This document shows positions 1 through 7,970 of a stretch of 64,000 nt of DNA, piece by piece. The first letter of the stretch is position 1. Every line of letters starts with the position of its first letter. A program made the translations under genes and the position numbers. The notes beneath the pieces were generated by a model, which did no database searches, was not told the DNA's origin, and saw only the letters and a list, made by a program, of their open reading frames with translations. The DNA is from Candidatus Woesearchaeota archaeon (GTDB lineage: Archaea; Nanobdellota; Nanobdellia; Woesearchaeales; JAFGPW01), in NCBI GenBank assembly GCA_016935985.1, contig JAFGPW010000004.1, forward strand, positions 1 through 64,000, given 5' to 3'.

Positions 1-369
<369 letters not shown>

Positions 370-547
370 TTGGGTGTCGCTAAAGAGTGTTCCGTAAACT
401 CGTATCAAGGAATTGTCACGAGGTTAATCGTTTTGCTTTACATCCTGCATCATACTTCAAGTTGCGTTGAAGTACTCATGGTAAGCCAATCAAAGAACGG
501 GAGGCGATAAGGATACCGTCTTGGGACGGCATCCAGGTGGATATCGG

Positions 548-560
548 GGTTGTATATAAG
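548..560 (-). promoter_or_regulatory. TATA-like element (CTTATATACA) upstream of 16S rRNA
   Basis: AT-rich TATA-like box on minus strand in the GC-rich leader about 180 bp upstream of 16S. Confidence 0.35.
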
Positions 561-777
561 GCTTTCGCTCGCGATCCAGGGGAAGGGATCGCTGTCGTCG
601 TCTGGGATACGCCGCGTAGCGAGACCTCGTCCTGAGAAGCAAGGTCGAGCAGCCGCTGACGACGGCGAGGGCGAGACGGGTCGAGGCCGAGCAAGCCATC
701 CCTTCCGGAAGAGGGATATGATTATGCATGAATATGTATCTTTACCGTCGAGAACGGGACGGAGCCGGCCGCTCAGC

Positions 778-879
778 CTACTTCCTGAGACGCTTGCGCT
801 TCTCGCGTTTCATGCGCTTGCGCTGCCACTTCCAGCGCATCTGCCCCTTCTTCTTCCAGCGCCGTGAGCTCCGTTTCAT
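778..879 (-). CDS. rpl41e: Ribosomal protein eL41 (33 aa)
   Basis: Minus-strand ORF MKRSSRRWKKKGQMRWKWQRKRMKREKRKRLRK*; Arg/Lys/Trp-rich eL41-like; TATA box (TTTTATAAA, about 908-918) upstream. Below the length cutoff of the supplied ORF track. Confidence 0.8.
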   Translation of the reverse strand: MKRSSRRWKKKGQMRWKWQRKRMKREKRKRLRK

Positions 880-984
880 GGTGGATGCCGTGAGGAAATT
901 GCTACGGTTTATAAAAGTATCTGATGCCCTGTGCGGCAGACAGCAATCAAAGATTGCCGGGCCACGCGTCGCATCTCCGCGAGA

Positions 985-1106
985 TGCCCCGTGCGGGATT
1001 CGAACCCACGTCCTCGGATGTTTTCGGCGAGAACCGAAAATTTCAGCAATCTCCGATTGCTCGCCACGAAAATCCGAGATGATTGGCCGGACTACACCAA
1101 CGGGGC
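985..1106 (-). tRNA. tRNA-Glu(UUC) with 47-nt canonical intron at 37/38
   Basis: Acceptor GCCCCGT/ACGGGGC, D-arm GTGTAGTCCGG, anticodon loop TTTTCG^...^A, T-arm GTGGGTTCGAATCCCGC; bulge-helix-bulge TTTT-CGT-GGCGAG / CTCGCC-GAAA-ACA. Confidence 0.9.
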
Positions 1107-1116
1107 GATTGAAAGG

Positions 1117-1138
1117 TGGGCCTGCGGGGATTCGAACC
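1117..1138 (-). repeat. Near-identical copy (21/22) of the tRNA-Ile 3' end (T-loop plus acceptor 3' strand)
   Basis: TGGGCCTGCGGGGATTCGAACC vs TGGGCCTGCGGGGATTTGAACC at 1266-1287. No matching T-stem 5' strand or complete cloverleaf found around this copy. Confidence 0.75.
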
Positions 1139-1265
1139 GACGGTTTCGTCCGTCGACACCGAGGGCAAGCGCTCGCCTCCGGGTCGGCTCACCGCAGACC
1201 GTGGGACCGGACACCAGCCCGCGTCCCACCGACTCCTCTGGGCCCTATCCTTTCGGAAAGGATAC

Positions 1266-1382
1266 TGGGCCTGCGGGGATTTGAACCCCGGACCACTGGT
1301 TTTCCTAGACTGCCCATGAACTTGGCTGTGCGGACAGCGGTCGTATAAGACCAGCACTCTCACCAGACTAAGCTACAGGCCC
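1266..1382 (-). tRNA. tRNA-Ile with UAU anticodon, 42-nt canonical intron at 37/38
   Basis: GGGCCTGTAGCTTAGTCTGGTGAGAGTG CTGGT CTTATA^...^A ACCAG ... CGGGGTTCAAATCCCCG CAGGCCC A; bulge-helix-bulge CTTA-TAC-GAC / GTC-TAGG-AAA. Confidence 0.88.
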
Positions 1383-1478
1383 GTCTGCAGGGGCCCTGAG
1401 GAATCCTGGGCTATTTAAATATATTGCGTTTGGCGGGCCTGCACAAGCTTTAAGAAGATTCCCGGATTCCCCCGGCGT

Positions 1479-2789
1479 ATGAAGACCTACACTATCGCGC
1501 TCGATATGAATGTCGAGGATAAGGCCGAGATATTGCATGGACGGCACGGCAAGAGGGTCGTCGGGCAGAAGGGAATCGATCATGCGGCGCGTGGCGCGGC
1601 GATGGCGCTTCAGGACCATCCCGATCTCGAGCTCCTCATCATCGGCGACAACAAGGACATATCCTCCAAGGAAGCGGGCCACCGCACGCCGCGCCTCGAA
1701 CAGGCCCTCATCACTGGAGCGGAGGAGGTGGGAATCGATTATAATGACATCGCCGGCAGGTTCAGGATCATCCACGCGCCGCGGATTATCAGGCCGGGCC
1801 AGAAGGGCATCAAGGACATCCCGTTTACAGAGCTTATGGAGACGAGCGTCTACCGGACGATCGAGACCCTGACGCTCGGGACTCCTGCGCAGGCGGCGGT
1901 CACCTGCACCGACACAGGGGCGGTGCTCAACCTCGCCAGCATGAAACAAGGCGAGAGCAGGAAGGACAAGAAGCCGTTCATCCCGATGATCGAGGGCATC
2001 GATATGGCGACGCTGTGCGCCCCGTTCCCGAGCCAAGGCAGGACCGGCTACACGCTCGTCCTTGACATCGGCGGCCTTGCCGTCTCCTCGCCGCTCAACT
2101 ACCTGCACAACGCGGTGATGGCATCAGCGCTCCTCAAGTCTCAGGAGCGGATCCGGAGCAGGCCGAAGGTGGGTCTCGTCAATATAGGTAAGGAAGCGAA
2201 GAAGGGCGACGAGTTCCTCAGGTTCACCGACCTCATCCTCAGGAAGTACGTCGCCTCAACCTCGCAGTTCGACTATCTCGGCTTCGTCGAGGGAAACGAC
2301 ATCTTCACCGATCCGGCGAAGGACTCGGAGCACAAGCCCGACATCGTCCTCGTATCGGGCATGGCAGGCAACATCATGCTCAAGGCGATCGAGGGGTTCG
2401 GCAGGTTCATCAAGGGCGAGCTCGGGACGGCGGCAGGCAGCGGCTATGTGTCGAAGGCAGCAGCGGGGATTTTCTTCAAGGCGACCGGAGGCGGGAAGCG
2501 CTTCACCAGGCGGATCACCCCTGAGGCCTACGGTGGCGCCTACATCCTCGGGTACAGGAAGCTCATCATCAAGGGCCACGGCGCGTCATCTGACCTCGCG
2601 ATACACGCCTCGATCGGGAAGGCGTACCAGGCGGTATCCCATGATTACATACCGACGGCGGAGGATTATCTCCGCCGGTGGGGCACCGATGCCGTATCGA
2701 AGCGCATCACCGCTGAAGCGAAGTCACTCTGGTATCTGCAGCAGAAGCTCAGGGTCATGTTCAACAAGGCGTATGAGAAACTCGGCTGA
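1479..2789 (+). CDS. PlsX-like phosphate acyltransferase family protein (436 aa)
   Basis: IALD N-term, VGLVNIGKEAKKGDE and DIVLVSGMAGNIMLKAIEG match PlsX signatures (IAxDAMGGD, GLLNIGxExxKG, DVVVxDGFxGNxxLKxxEG). Confidence 0.8.
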   Translation: MKTYTIALDMNVEDKAEILHGRHGKRVVGQKGIDHAARGAAMALQDHPDLELLIIGDNKDISSKEAGHRTPRLEQALITGAEEVGIDYNDIAGRFRIIHAPRIIRPGQKGIKDIPFTELMETSVYRTIETLTLGTPAQAAVTCTDTGAVLNLASMKQGESRKDKKPFIPMIEGIDMATLCAPFPSQGRTGYTLVLDIGGLAVSSPLNYLHNAVMASALLKSQERIRSRPKVGLVNIGKEAKKGDEFLRFTDLILRKYVASTSQFDYLGFVEGNDIFTDPAKDSEHKPDIVLVSGMAGNIMLKAIEGFGRFIKGELGTAAGSGYVSKAAAGIFFKATGGGKRFTRRITPEAYGGAYILGYRKLIIKGHGASSDLAIHASIGKAYQAVSHDYIPTAEDYLRRWGTDAVSKRITAEAKSLWYLQQKLRVMFNKAYEKLG

Positions 2790-2801
2790 GGACAGCGCAG
2801 G

Positions 2802-3617
2802 TCACTTGGCGAGCCTCTTGAGGTCGGTCTGCCCCTTCTGCTCCTCAGGGAGTACCTGGCTAAGGTCGAGCTCGAGGTTCTCCTCATCAGTGAGGAGCGA
2901 GATCCCGATCTCGCCGAACGACACTTTCTGCAGGAGATCCACCTTGCGCTGGTTGTCGAGGTGCAGCAGCGGCACGAAGGTGTAGACCTTGTCCTCCTTG
3001 GAGTCGGAGGGCAGCAGCTGGGTGAAGGTGAGGGTCGCGCCCTTCTTCTGGATGAAGTAGGAGCGGATCTGCCGATAGACCGACCTGATCACCGAGGTGA
3101 TGTTCATCGGGTTGTCCACGAGGTTGATGTCAGGGGCGTCGGGGATCCGGTTGAGGTCGCGCCGCTTCTTCACCTCGAGGGCCTTCCCCAACGCCTCGAC
3201 GAGGTCGTAGATCGAGACCTTGCGCTTGCGCGGCTGCGGCGTGCGCGGGACGAGCGTCGGCCGCTCCTCGCTCGACTGCGGGATGAACTGGCCCTCATAT
3301 TCCTCCATGAGCTCGTCGTAGAACTCCTGCTCGGTCTGCTCGGACGAGGCGATGAGCCGGTCGAACTCCTCGAGGTCCTCGGCGACGAGCCGGTTGGACT
3401 TCAGGCGGAGCAATATAGCGGCCGCGAGCAGCACCTTCCCCGACACCCGGAAGTCCAGCTCTTGGAGCTTCTTGATCGTCTCCAGGAACTTCGCGGCGAT
3501 CAGCGAGACGTCGATGTCCCAGGGGTTCATCTGCTCGGTCCTGACGAGGTCGAAGATCATCTCCTGCCAGGTCAGCTCATCCTCGTTGATGAGCATGCTG
3601 AAGATCTTGTCTTCCAT
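2802..3617 (-). CDS. scpA: Segregation and condensation protein ScpA
   Basis: MEDKIFSMLINEDELTWQEMIFDLVRTEQMNPWDIDVSLIAAKFLETIKKLQELDFRVSGKVLLAAAILLRLKSNRL. Confidence 0.9.
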   Translation of the reverse strand: MEDKIFSMLINEDELTWQEMIFDLVRTEQMNPWDIDVSLIAAKFLETIKKLQELDFRVSGKVLLAAAILLRLKSNRLVAEDLEEFDRLIASSEQTEQEFYDELMEEYEGQFIPQSSEERPTLVPRTPQPRKRKVSIYDLVEALGKALEVKKRRDLNRIPDAPDINLVDNPMNITSVIRSVYRQIRSYFIQKKGATLTFTQLLPSDSKEDKVYTFVPLLHLDNQRKVDLLQKVSFGEIGISLLTDEENLELDLSQVLPEEQKGQTDLKRLAK

Positions 3618-3720
3618 AGCCGCCCCTAATGCGTGGGCATATTTAAATCTTGTTGCCCAGAATCGTCGCGAGCGCACCACAATCTTTATATAAAAGCCGC
3701 GATTCCGGATGCCCTGCCAA

Positions 3721-3835
3721 GGGCCTGTGGTCTAGCGGTCATGACGTCGCCCTTACATGCACAGCTTCGCTGGGCGACCAGCAGGGGCACTGCTGAGTAA
3801 GGCGGAGGTCCCCAGTTCGAATCTGGGCAGGCCCA
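3721..3835 (+). tRNA. tRNA-Val(UAC) with 42-nt canonical intron
   Basis: GGGCCTGTGGTCTAGCGGTCATGACG TCGCC CTTACA^TGCACAGC...GAGTA^A GGCGG ... CAGGCCCA; bulge-helix-bulge CTTA-CAT-GCA / TGC-TGAG-TAA. Confidence 0.92.
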
Positions 3836-3859
3836 TCCGCCCACGATGAGATGCTGTTC

Positions 3860-3930
3860 GCGACGGTAGTCTAATGGTAGGACACTACCCTGCCACGGTG
3901 GTAATCCGGGTTCGAATCCCGGCCGTCGCA
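3860..3930 (+). tRNA. tRNA-Gly(GCC), intronless
   Basis: GCGACGGTAGTCTAATGGTAGGACACTACCCTGCCACGGTGGTAATCCGGGTTCGAATCCCGGCCGTCGCA. Confidence 0.95.
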
Positions 3931-3995
3931 TTCCGCAGAAATGAGGCGGACCGCGTGACAATCTCCGATTGTCGCTTGCCGGCCGTCGCATTCCG
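3919..3995 (+). repeat. 17-bp direct repeat of the tRNA-Gly 3' end (3919-3935 and 3979-3995)
   Basis: CCGGCCGTCGCATTCCG occurs exactly at both positions, 60 bp apart. Confidence 0.9.
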
Positions 3996-4013
3996 GAGCG
4001 AAGAGAAGGGGTA

Positions 4014-4427
4014 ATGACCATGGACCAGGGGCTCCAGGAGAAGTACATGGAGATGCAGGTGCTGCAGAACCAGATCAAGCAGGTCGAGAGGCAGCTCGAG
4101 GTCTTCGAGACCCAGCTCGCCGACCTCACCAAGACCATGGAGGCGCTCGACCAGCTCGGCGTCGTCGAGGAGGGCGACCAGATCAAGGTCCCGCTGACGA
4201 ACGGCATATTCGTGGACGCCACCATCGGCAGGACCGATCGGCTGACCGTGAACGTGGGAAGCGACACCCTGGTGTCGAGGACCGTCCCTGAGACCAAGAG
4301 CATCCTCGACGAGCAGGTCCAGGAGATATCCAAGTACCGCGACGAGCTCATCCAGGGCCTCCAGAAGCTCGTCCACCACGCGCAGCGCGTCGAGGACGAC
4401 CTCCGGGCCCTCGCGGCGAAGGAGTAA
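4014..4427 (+). CDS. pfdA: Prefoldin subunit alpha
   Basis: Coiled-coil/beta-hairpin prefoldin alpha pattern (VPLTNGIFVDATIGRTDRLTVNVGSDTLV); next to FtsY. Confidence 0.9.
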   Translation: MTMDQGLQEKYMEMQVLQNQIKQVERQLEVFETQLADLTKTMEALDQLGVVEEGDQIKVPLTNGIFVDATIGRTDRLTVNVGSDTLVSRTVPETKSILDEQVQEISKYRDELIQGLQKLVHHAQRVEDDLRALAAKE

Positions 4428-4431
4428 GACG

Positions 4432-6126
4432 ATGTTCAAGTTCTTGAAGGAGAAGCTGTCCGAAGCATTGCATAAGTTCTCGAGGAACGTCGACGAGGCC
4501 TCTGAGACCGTCGAGGAGGAGCCGAGAGCACCGGAGGGAATCCCGCTCCCCGAGGAGAAGGAGCTCGAGCAGGAGCTCGCGGAAGGGGAAAGGGAAGAGC
4601 ACGAGGAAGAGGAGAAGGAAGCGCCCGATGAAGAGCCGCTCGAGCCTGGGCCTGCAGTCGAACAGGGGAGAGGAGATAGGGAGAGCAAGGAGAGAGAGAC
4701 GCCGGCGGAGCCGATTGGAGGACAGGCGCCGCCGCCTGAGCCGGAACCGATCATCGGGGAGGATCTCGCAGGGCCCGAGTCGGCCATGACCGGCGAGCCG
4801 AAGGAGGAGAAGGCGCCCGAACCCCCACCTATGAACCTCCCGCCCGAACCGCTCCCTGACCACACGCTCCCCCCGCTGCCCGACCTCGCCGAGCCGCCGA
4901 AGGAGGAGAAGGGGCGCAAGGGTTTCTTCTCGCGGATCACCAAGGCCTTCAGGAAGAGGGAGGAGAAGCGTGAGGAGGCGTTGCCGGAGATCGAACCCCT
5001 CCCTGAGCTCGAACCTCTTCCTGAGGAACTCATGAGAGAGGAGCCGCCGAAGGCATCTGCACCCGGGAAGGAGAAGGAGCGGGAAACGAGGCTGCCGGTG
5101 AGGCCTGTGCCGGCACCAGCACCTGAAAAGGAACAGAAGGGTCCTGAACCCAAGAGGGAGAGACCCTCAATAATAAGGGAGGAGCCCAAGAAAGAAGAGG
5201 AGGATGAGGAGCGGAAGGAGAAGCGGAGCTTCTTCTCGGCGATCTCCGACACGATAACCAAGAAGGCGATCTCAGATGACCAGTTCGAGAACATGTTCTG
5301 GGACCTCGAGATGGCGCTCATGGAGAGCAATGTCGCGATGGAGGTGATCGGCGTCATCAAGAGGGACCTCAAGGAGCGGCTCGTCATGACCAAGGTGCGC
5401 CGTGGCCAGACCGCGCGCATCATCCAGGAGTCGCTCCGGCAGTCGATCGAGACCATGCTCGCGAACGAGAGCCCGGACCTCTATACCATGATCGCCGAAC
5501 GCCGGAAGAAGGAGCCCGACGCTCCCTTCGTGGTGCTCTTCGTCGGCGTCAACGGCTCGGGCAAGACCACGAACCTCGCCAAGGTCGCGCACTACCTGAA
5601 AGGGAAGGGCCTTGGGGTAGTGCTTGCCGCGTGCGACACCTTCCGCGCCGCGGCGATCCAGCAACTCGAGCTGCATGGCGAGAACCTCGGGCTGAAGGTG
5701 ATCAGGCATGATTATGGGAGCGACGCGGCGGCGGTCGCGTTCGACGCGATAGGACATGCGAAGGCGAAGAGGAAGGATGTCGTCCTCATCGACTCGGCGG
5801 GCAGGAGCCACGCGAACACCAACCTGATGGATGAGCTCAAGAAGCTCGCGAAGGTCGCGAAGCCTGACCTCACCGTCTTTGTCGGCGACTCGCTCACCGG
5901 GAACGACGCGGTCGAGCAGGCGAAGACGTTCGATGCGGCGGTGGGGGTCGACGCGGTGATCCTCGCCAAGCTCGACGTGGACGAGAAAGGCGGCGCGGCG
6001 ATCTCGGTCTCGCAGGTGACGAAGAAGCCGATCCTCTTCGTCGGGACCGGCCAGTCCTACGAGGATATCAGGCCGTTCCATCCGGGAATCATCCTCGAGA
6101 GCCTCGGGCTCGATGGGGCGGCATAG
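4432..6126 (+). CDS. ftsY: SRP receptor FtsY with long acidic/Pro-rich N-terminal domain
   Basis: GVNGSGKTTNLAKVAHYLKGKG, DTFRAAAIQQLE, DSAGRSHANTNLMDELKKL, AKLDVDEKGGAAISVSQVTKKPILFVGTGQSYEDIRPF. Confidence 0.96.
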   Translation: MFKFLKEKLSEALHKFSRNVDEASETVEEEPRAPEGIPLPEEKELEQELAEGEREEHEEEEKEAPDEEPLEPGPAVEQGRGDRESKERETPAEPIGGQAPPPEPEPIIGEDLAGPESAMTGEPKEEKAPEPPPMNLPPEPLPDHTLPPLPDLAEPPKEEKGRKGFFSRITKAFRKREEKREEALPEIEPLPELEPLPEELMREEPPKASAPGKEKERETRLPVRPVPAPAPEKEQKGPEPKRERPSIIREEPKKEEEDEERKEKRSFFSAISDTITKKAISDDQFENMFWDLEMALMESNVAMEVIGVIKRDLKERLVMTKVRRGQTARIIQESLRQSIETMLANESPDLYTMIAERRKKEPDAPFVVLFVGVNGSGKTTNLAKVAHYLKGKGLGVVLAACDTFRAAAIQQLELHGENLGLKVIRHDYGSDAAAVAFDAIGHAKAKRKDVVLIDSAGRSHANTNLMDELKKLAKVAKPDLTVFVGDSLTGNDAVEQAKTFDAAVGVDAVILAKLDVDEKGGAAISVSQVTKKPILFVGTGQSYEDIRPFHPGIILESLGLDGAA

Positions 6127-6130
6127 GACC

Positions 6131-6832
6131 ATGGCGACGCCCGGCTGGAAGGACTACCGCGACGCGTTCATACGGCCGTTCTCGATCAGCGCCCCGTCGA
6201 GGAACCTCGTGACAAGGACCCTTCCCGGAATCATCCTCACCGCGATCCCGTTCCTCAATCTCCTCGCCCTCGGCTACCTCGCGAGCCTCGCGACCCACAA
6301 CGCATCCGGCAGGCAGGACCTCCCCCCGTTCCAGGAAGAGTGGGGCCGCCACCTCATCGACGGCGCGATGCTGCTCGTCATCGGGATATGCTACTCCCTG
6401 CCCTTCTGGGCGCTCATCGTCCTCATGGGCATCGTCGCAGGGGGCTATGATTCTTCGGCGCTCTTGATGGGCGCGCTCACGGTCTCAGCAGCGGCCTTCC
6501 TTGTCGTGTCGTTCCTCCTGCCGCTCGCCTTCCTGAGGTATGACCGGGAGAAGCGGCTCAGCGACGCGTTCGCTCCCGCCGCGGTGGCGAGGATGGGTAA
6601 GCAGCCCGGCTATGCCGCGGCATGGCTCGCCTGCGCCATCTACCTGGGCATCATGATGGCCGCCGCGACTGCGGTGAACCTCTGGCTGATCGGCCATGAC
6701 AGGGGAAGCCCCCTATGCTCGGCGCTCCTCACCAGCCTGGCGACGTTCCTGCCTTCGGTCACCTTCTTCACGCTCCTCGGAAAGGCTTTCAGGCAGGAAG
6801 GAAGGGCGGCCGGAAAGGGGCAACATTTATAA
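6131..6832 (+). CDS. Multi-pass membrane protein, DUF4013-like
   Basis: Multiple hydrophobic segments; SLPFWALIVLMGIVAGGYDSS...AFLRYDREKRLSDAF. Confidence 0.65.
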   Translation: MATPGWKDYRDAFIRPFSISAPSRNLVTRTLPGIILTAIPFLNLLALGYLASLATHNASGRQDLPPFQEEWGRHLIDGAMLLVIGICYSLPFWALIVLMGIVAGGYDSSALLMGALTVSAAAFLVVSFLLPLAFLRYDREKRLSDAFAPAAVARMGKQPGYAAAWLACAIYLGIMMAAATAVNLWLIGHDRGSPLCSALLTSLATFLPSVTFFTLLGKAFRQEGRAAGKGQHL

Positions 6833-6886
6833 AGAAGTGAAGCTTTGGAACGCCTGTTCTAAGCATTCAACGGGGGGTTGAAACCT

Positions 6887-7204
6887 ATGCCAAAGAAAGA
6901 GACCAAGAAGGAGGACCAGTCGCAGCTCGTCGCGATCCTCGCCTATATCACCATCATCGGGTGGATCGCCGCGCTCGTAATCAACTCGAGCAACAAGAGC
7001 GACTTCGGCAGCTTCCACATCAGGCAGGCGCTGCTGATATTCATCGTATGGTTCGTGCTCTGGTTCATCCCGGTGATCGGGTGGCTGCTCAATATTGTGG
7101 TGCTCGTCTTCTGGATCATGGGCCTCGTGTACGCCATCCAGAAGAAGAAGACCCTGGTGCCGCTCTTCGGCACGTACGCCCAGGACTGGTTCAAGGCGCT
7201 CTGA
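6887..7204 (+). CDS. Small membrane protein, DUF4870/Tic20-like
   Basis: QLVAILAYITIIGWIAALVIN...SFHIRQALLIFIVWFVLWFIPVIGWLLNIVVLVFWIMGLVYAIQ. Confidence 0.65.
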   Translation: MPKKETKKEDQSQLVAILAYITIIGWIAALVINSSNKSDFGSFHIRQALLIFIVWFVLWFIPVIGWLLNIVVLVFWIMGLVYAIQKKKTLVPLFGTYAQDWFKAL

Positions 7205-7243
7205 GCGCCTTTTTTCACTCTTTTTCCCGGTCGTTGCCCGGCT

Positions 7244-7909
7244 TTAATGGAATTCTATCTTCCCATCGTGGTAGACGCCCTTATGGAGCGGAATCGGCCG
7301 CCAGGAGTCGACGACGAGCTCCGCTCCCAGCCAGTCGGCGAGCTCCTTCGGGTTCCCTATCGTCGCCGACAGGCCGACGATGCGAAGCCTCGGGATTACC
7401 TTCCGCAGGACTGTTATCAGGATCTCGAGCGTCGGGCCTCTCGCCGGGTCGTTCAGGAGGTGGATCTCGTCGACCACCATCGTCCGGACCGATGAGAGCC
7501 AGGGCGTCTTGTGCCTGATCAGCGAGTCGAGCTTCTCCGAGGTCGTGATGACGATATCATAGCGGCTGAGCCGGCTCTCGGATGAGTCGATGTCGCCGAT
7601 CGAGAGCGCGATCCTCGCGATGCCGCCGTATTTCTCCGTGAACTGCTTGTGCTTCTCTGACGCGAGCGCCTTGAGCGGGACGATATAGACGCTCATCCCC
7701 TCTCCGGAGAAGAAGGTGTCAAGCATCGCCATCTCGGCGACGAGGGTCTTTCCCGACGCCGTCGGCGTGCAGACGAGGAGATTCTTCCCCGAGAAGAGCC
7801 CCGCCCGCACCGCCTTCTCCTGGGCGGGCATCAGCCTCGTGATCCCTTGTTTTTGCATGACCTCCGCGATCCGCTCCGGGACGAGGTCCTGTAGCCCGGC
7901 CGCTGCCAT
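7244..7909 (-). CDS. Hel308/Ski2-like DEAD/DEAH helicase, RecA1 domain only (truncated)
   Basis: LMPAQEKAVRAG, TPTASGKTLVAEMAM, VPLKALASEKHKQF, DEIHLL, GLSATIGN motifs present; stop directly after WRPIPLHKGVYHDGKIEFH; no RecA2/WH/ratchet domains. Confidence 0.85.
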   Translation of the reverse strand: MAAAGLQDLVPERIAEVMQKQGITRLMPAQEKAVRAGLFSGKNLLVCTPTASGKTLVAEMAMLDTFFSGEGMSVYIVPLKALASEKHKQFTEKYGGIARIALSIGDIDSSESRLSRYDIVITTSEKLDSLIRHKTPWLSSVRTMVVDEIHLLNDPARGPTLEILITVLRKVIPRLRIVGLSATIGNPKELADWLGAELVVDSWRPIPLHKGVYHDGKIEFH

Positions 7910-7970
7910 GCCCGCAAGGGAATGGAGAGATGAATATTAATGTTTCGCGGGTGACGCCGGAGATGTCTCC

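Noticed and set aside
1117-1245. Complete tRNA gene between tRNA-Glu and tRNA-Ile
   Set aside because: T-loop and 3' acceptor match, but the T-stem 5' strand, D-arm and acceptor 5' strand could not be paired even after trying single introns; reported as a repeat instead.
728-1348. 206-aa plus ORF and overlapping short ORFs
   Set aside because: Cover eL41 and tRNA genes in antisense; RDSNPR/GFEPRTT-like strings are the usual spurious translation of tRNA T-arms.
3885-5456. 523-aa minus-strand Ser/Gly-rich ORF
   Set aside because: Antisense to pfdA/ftsY; Ser/Ser-rich artefact of Glu/Lys-rich sense codons; also runs into tRNA-Gly.
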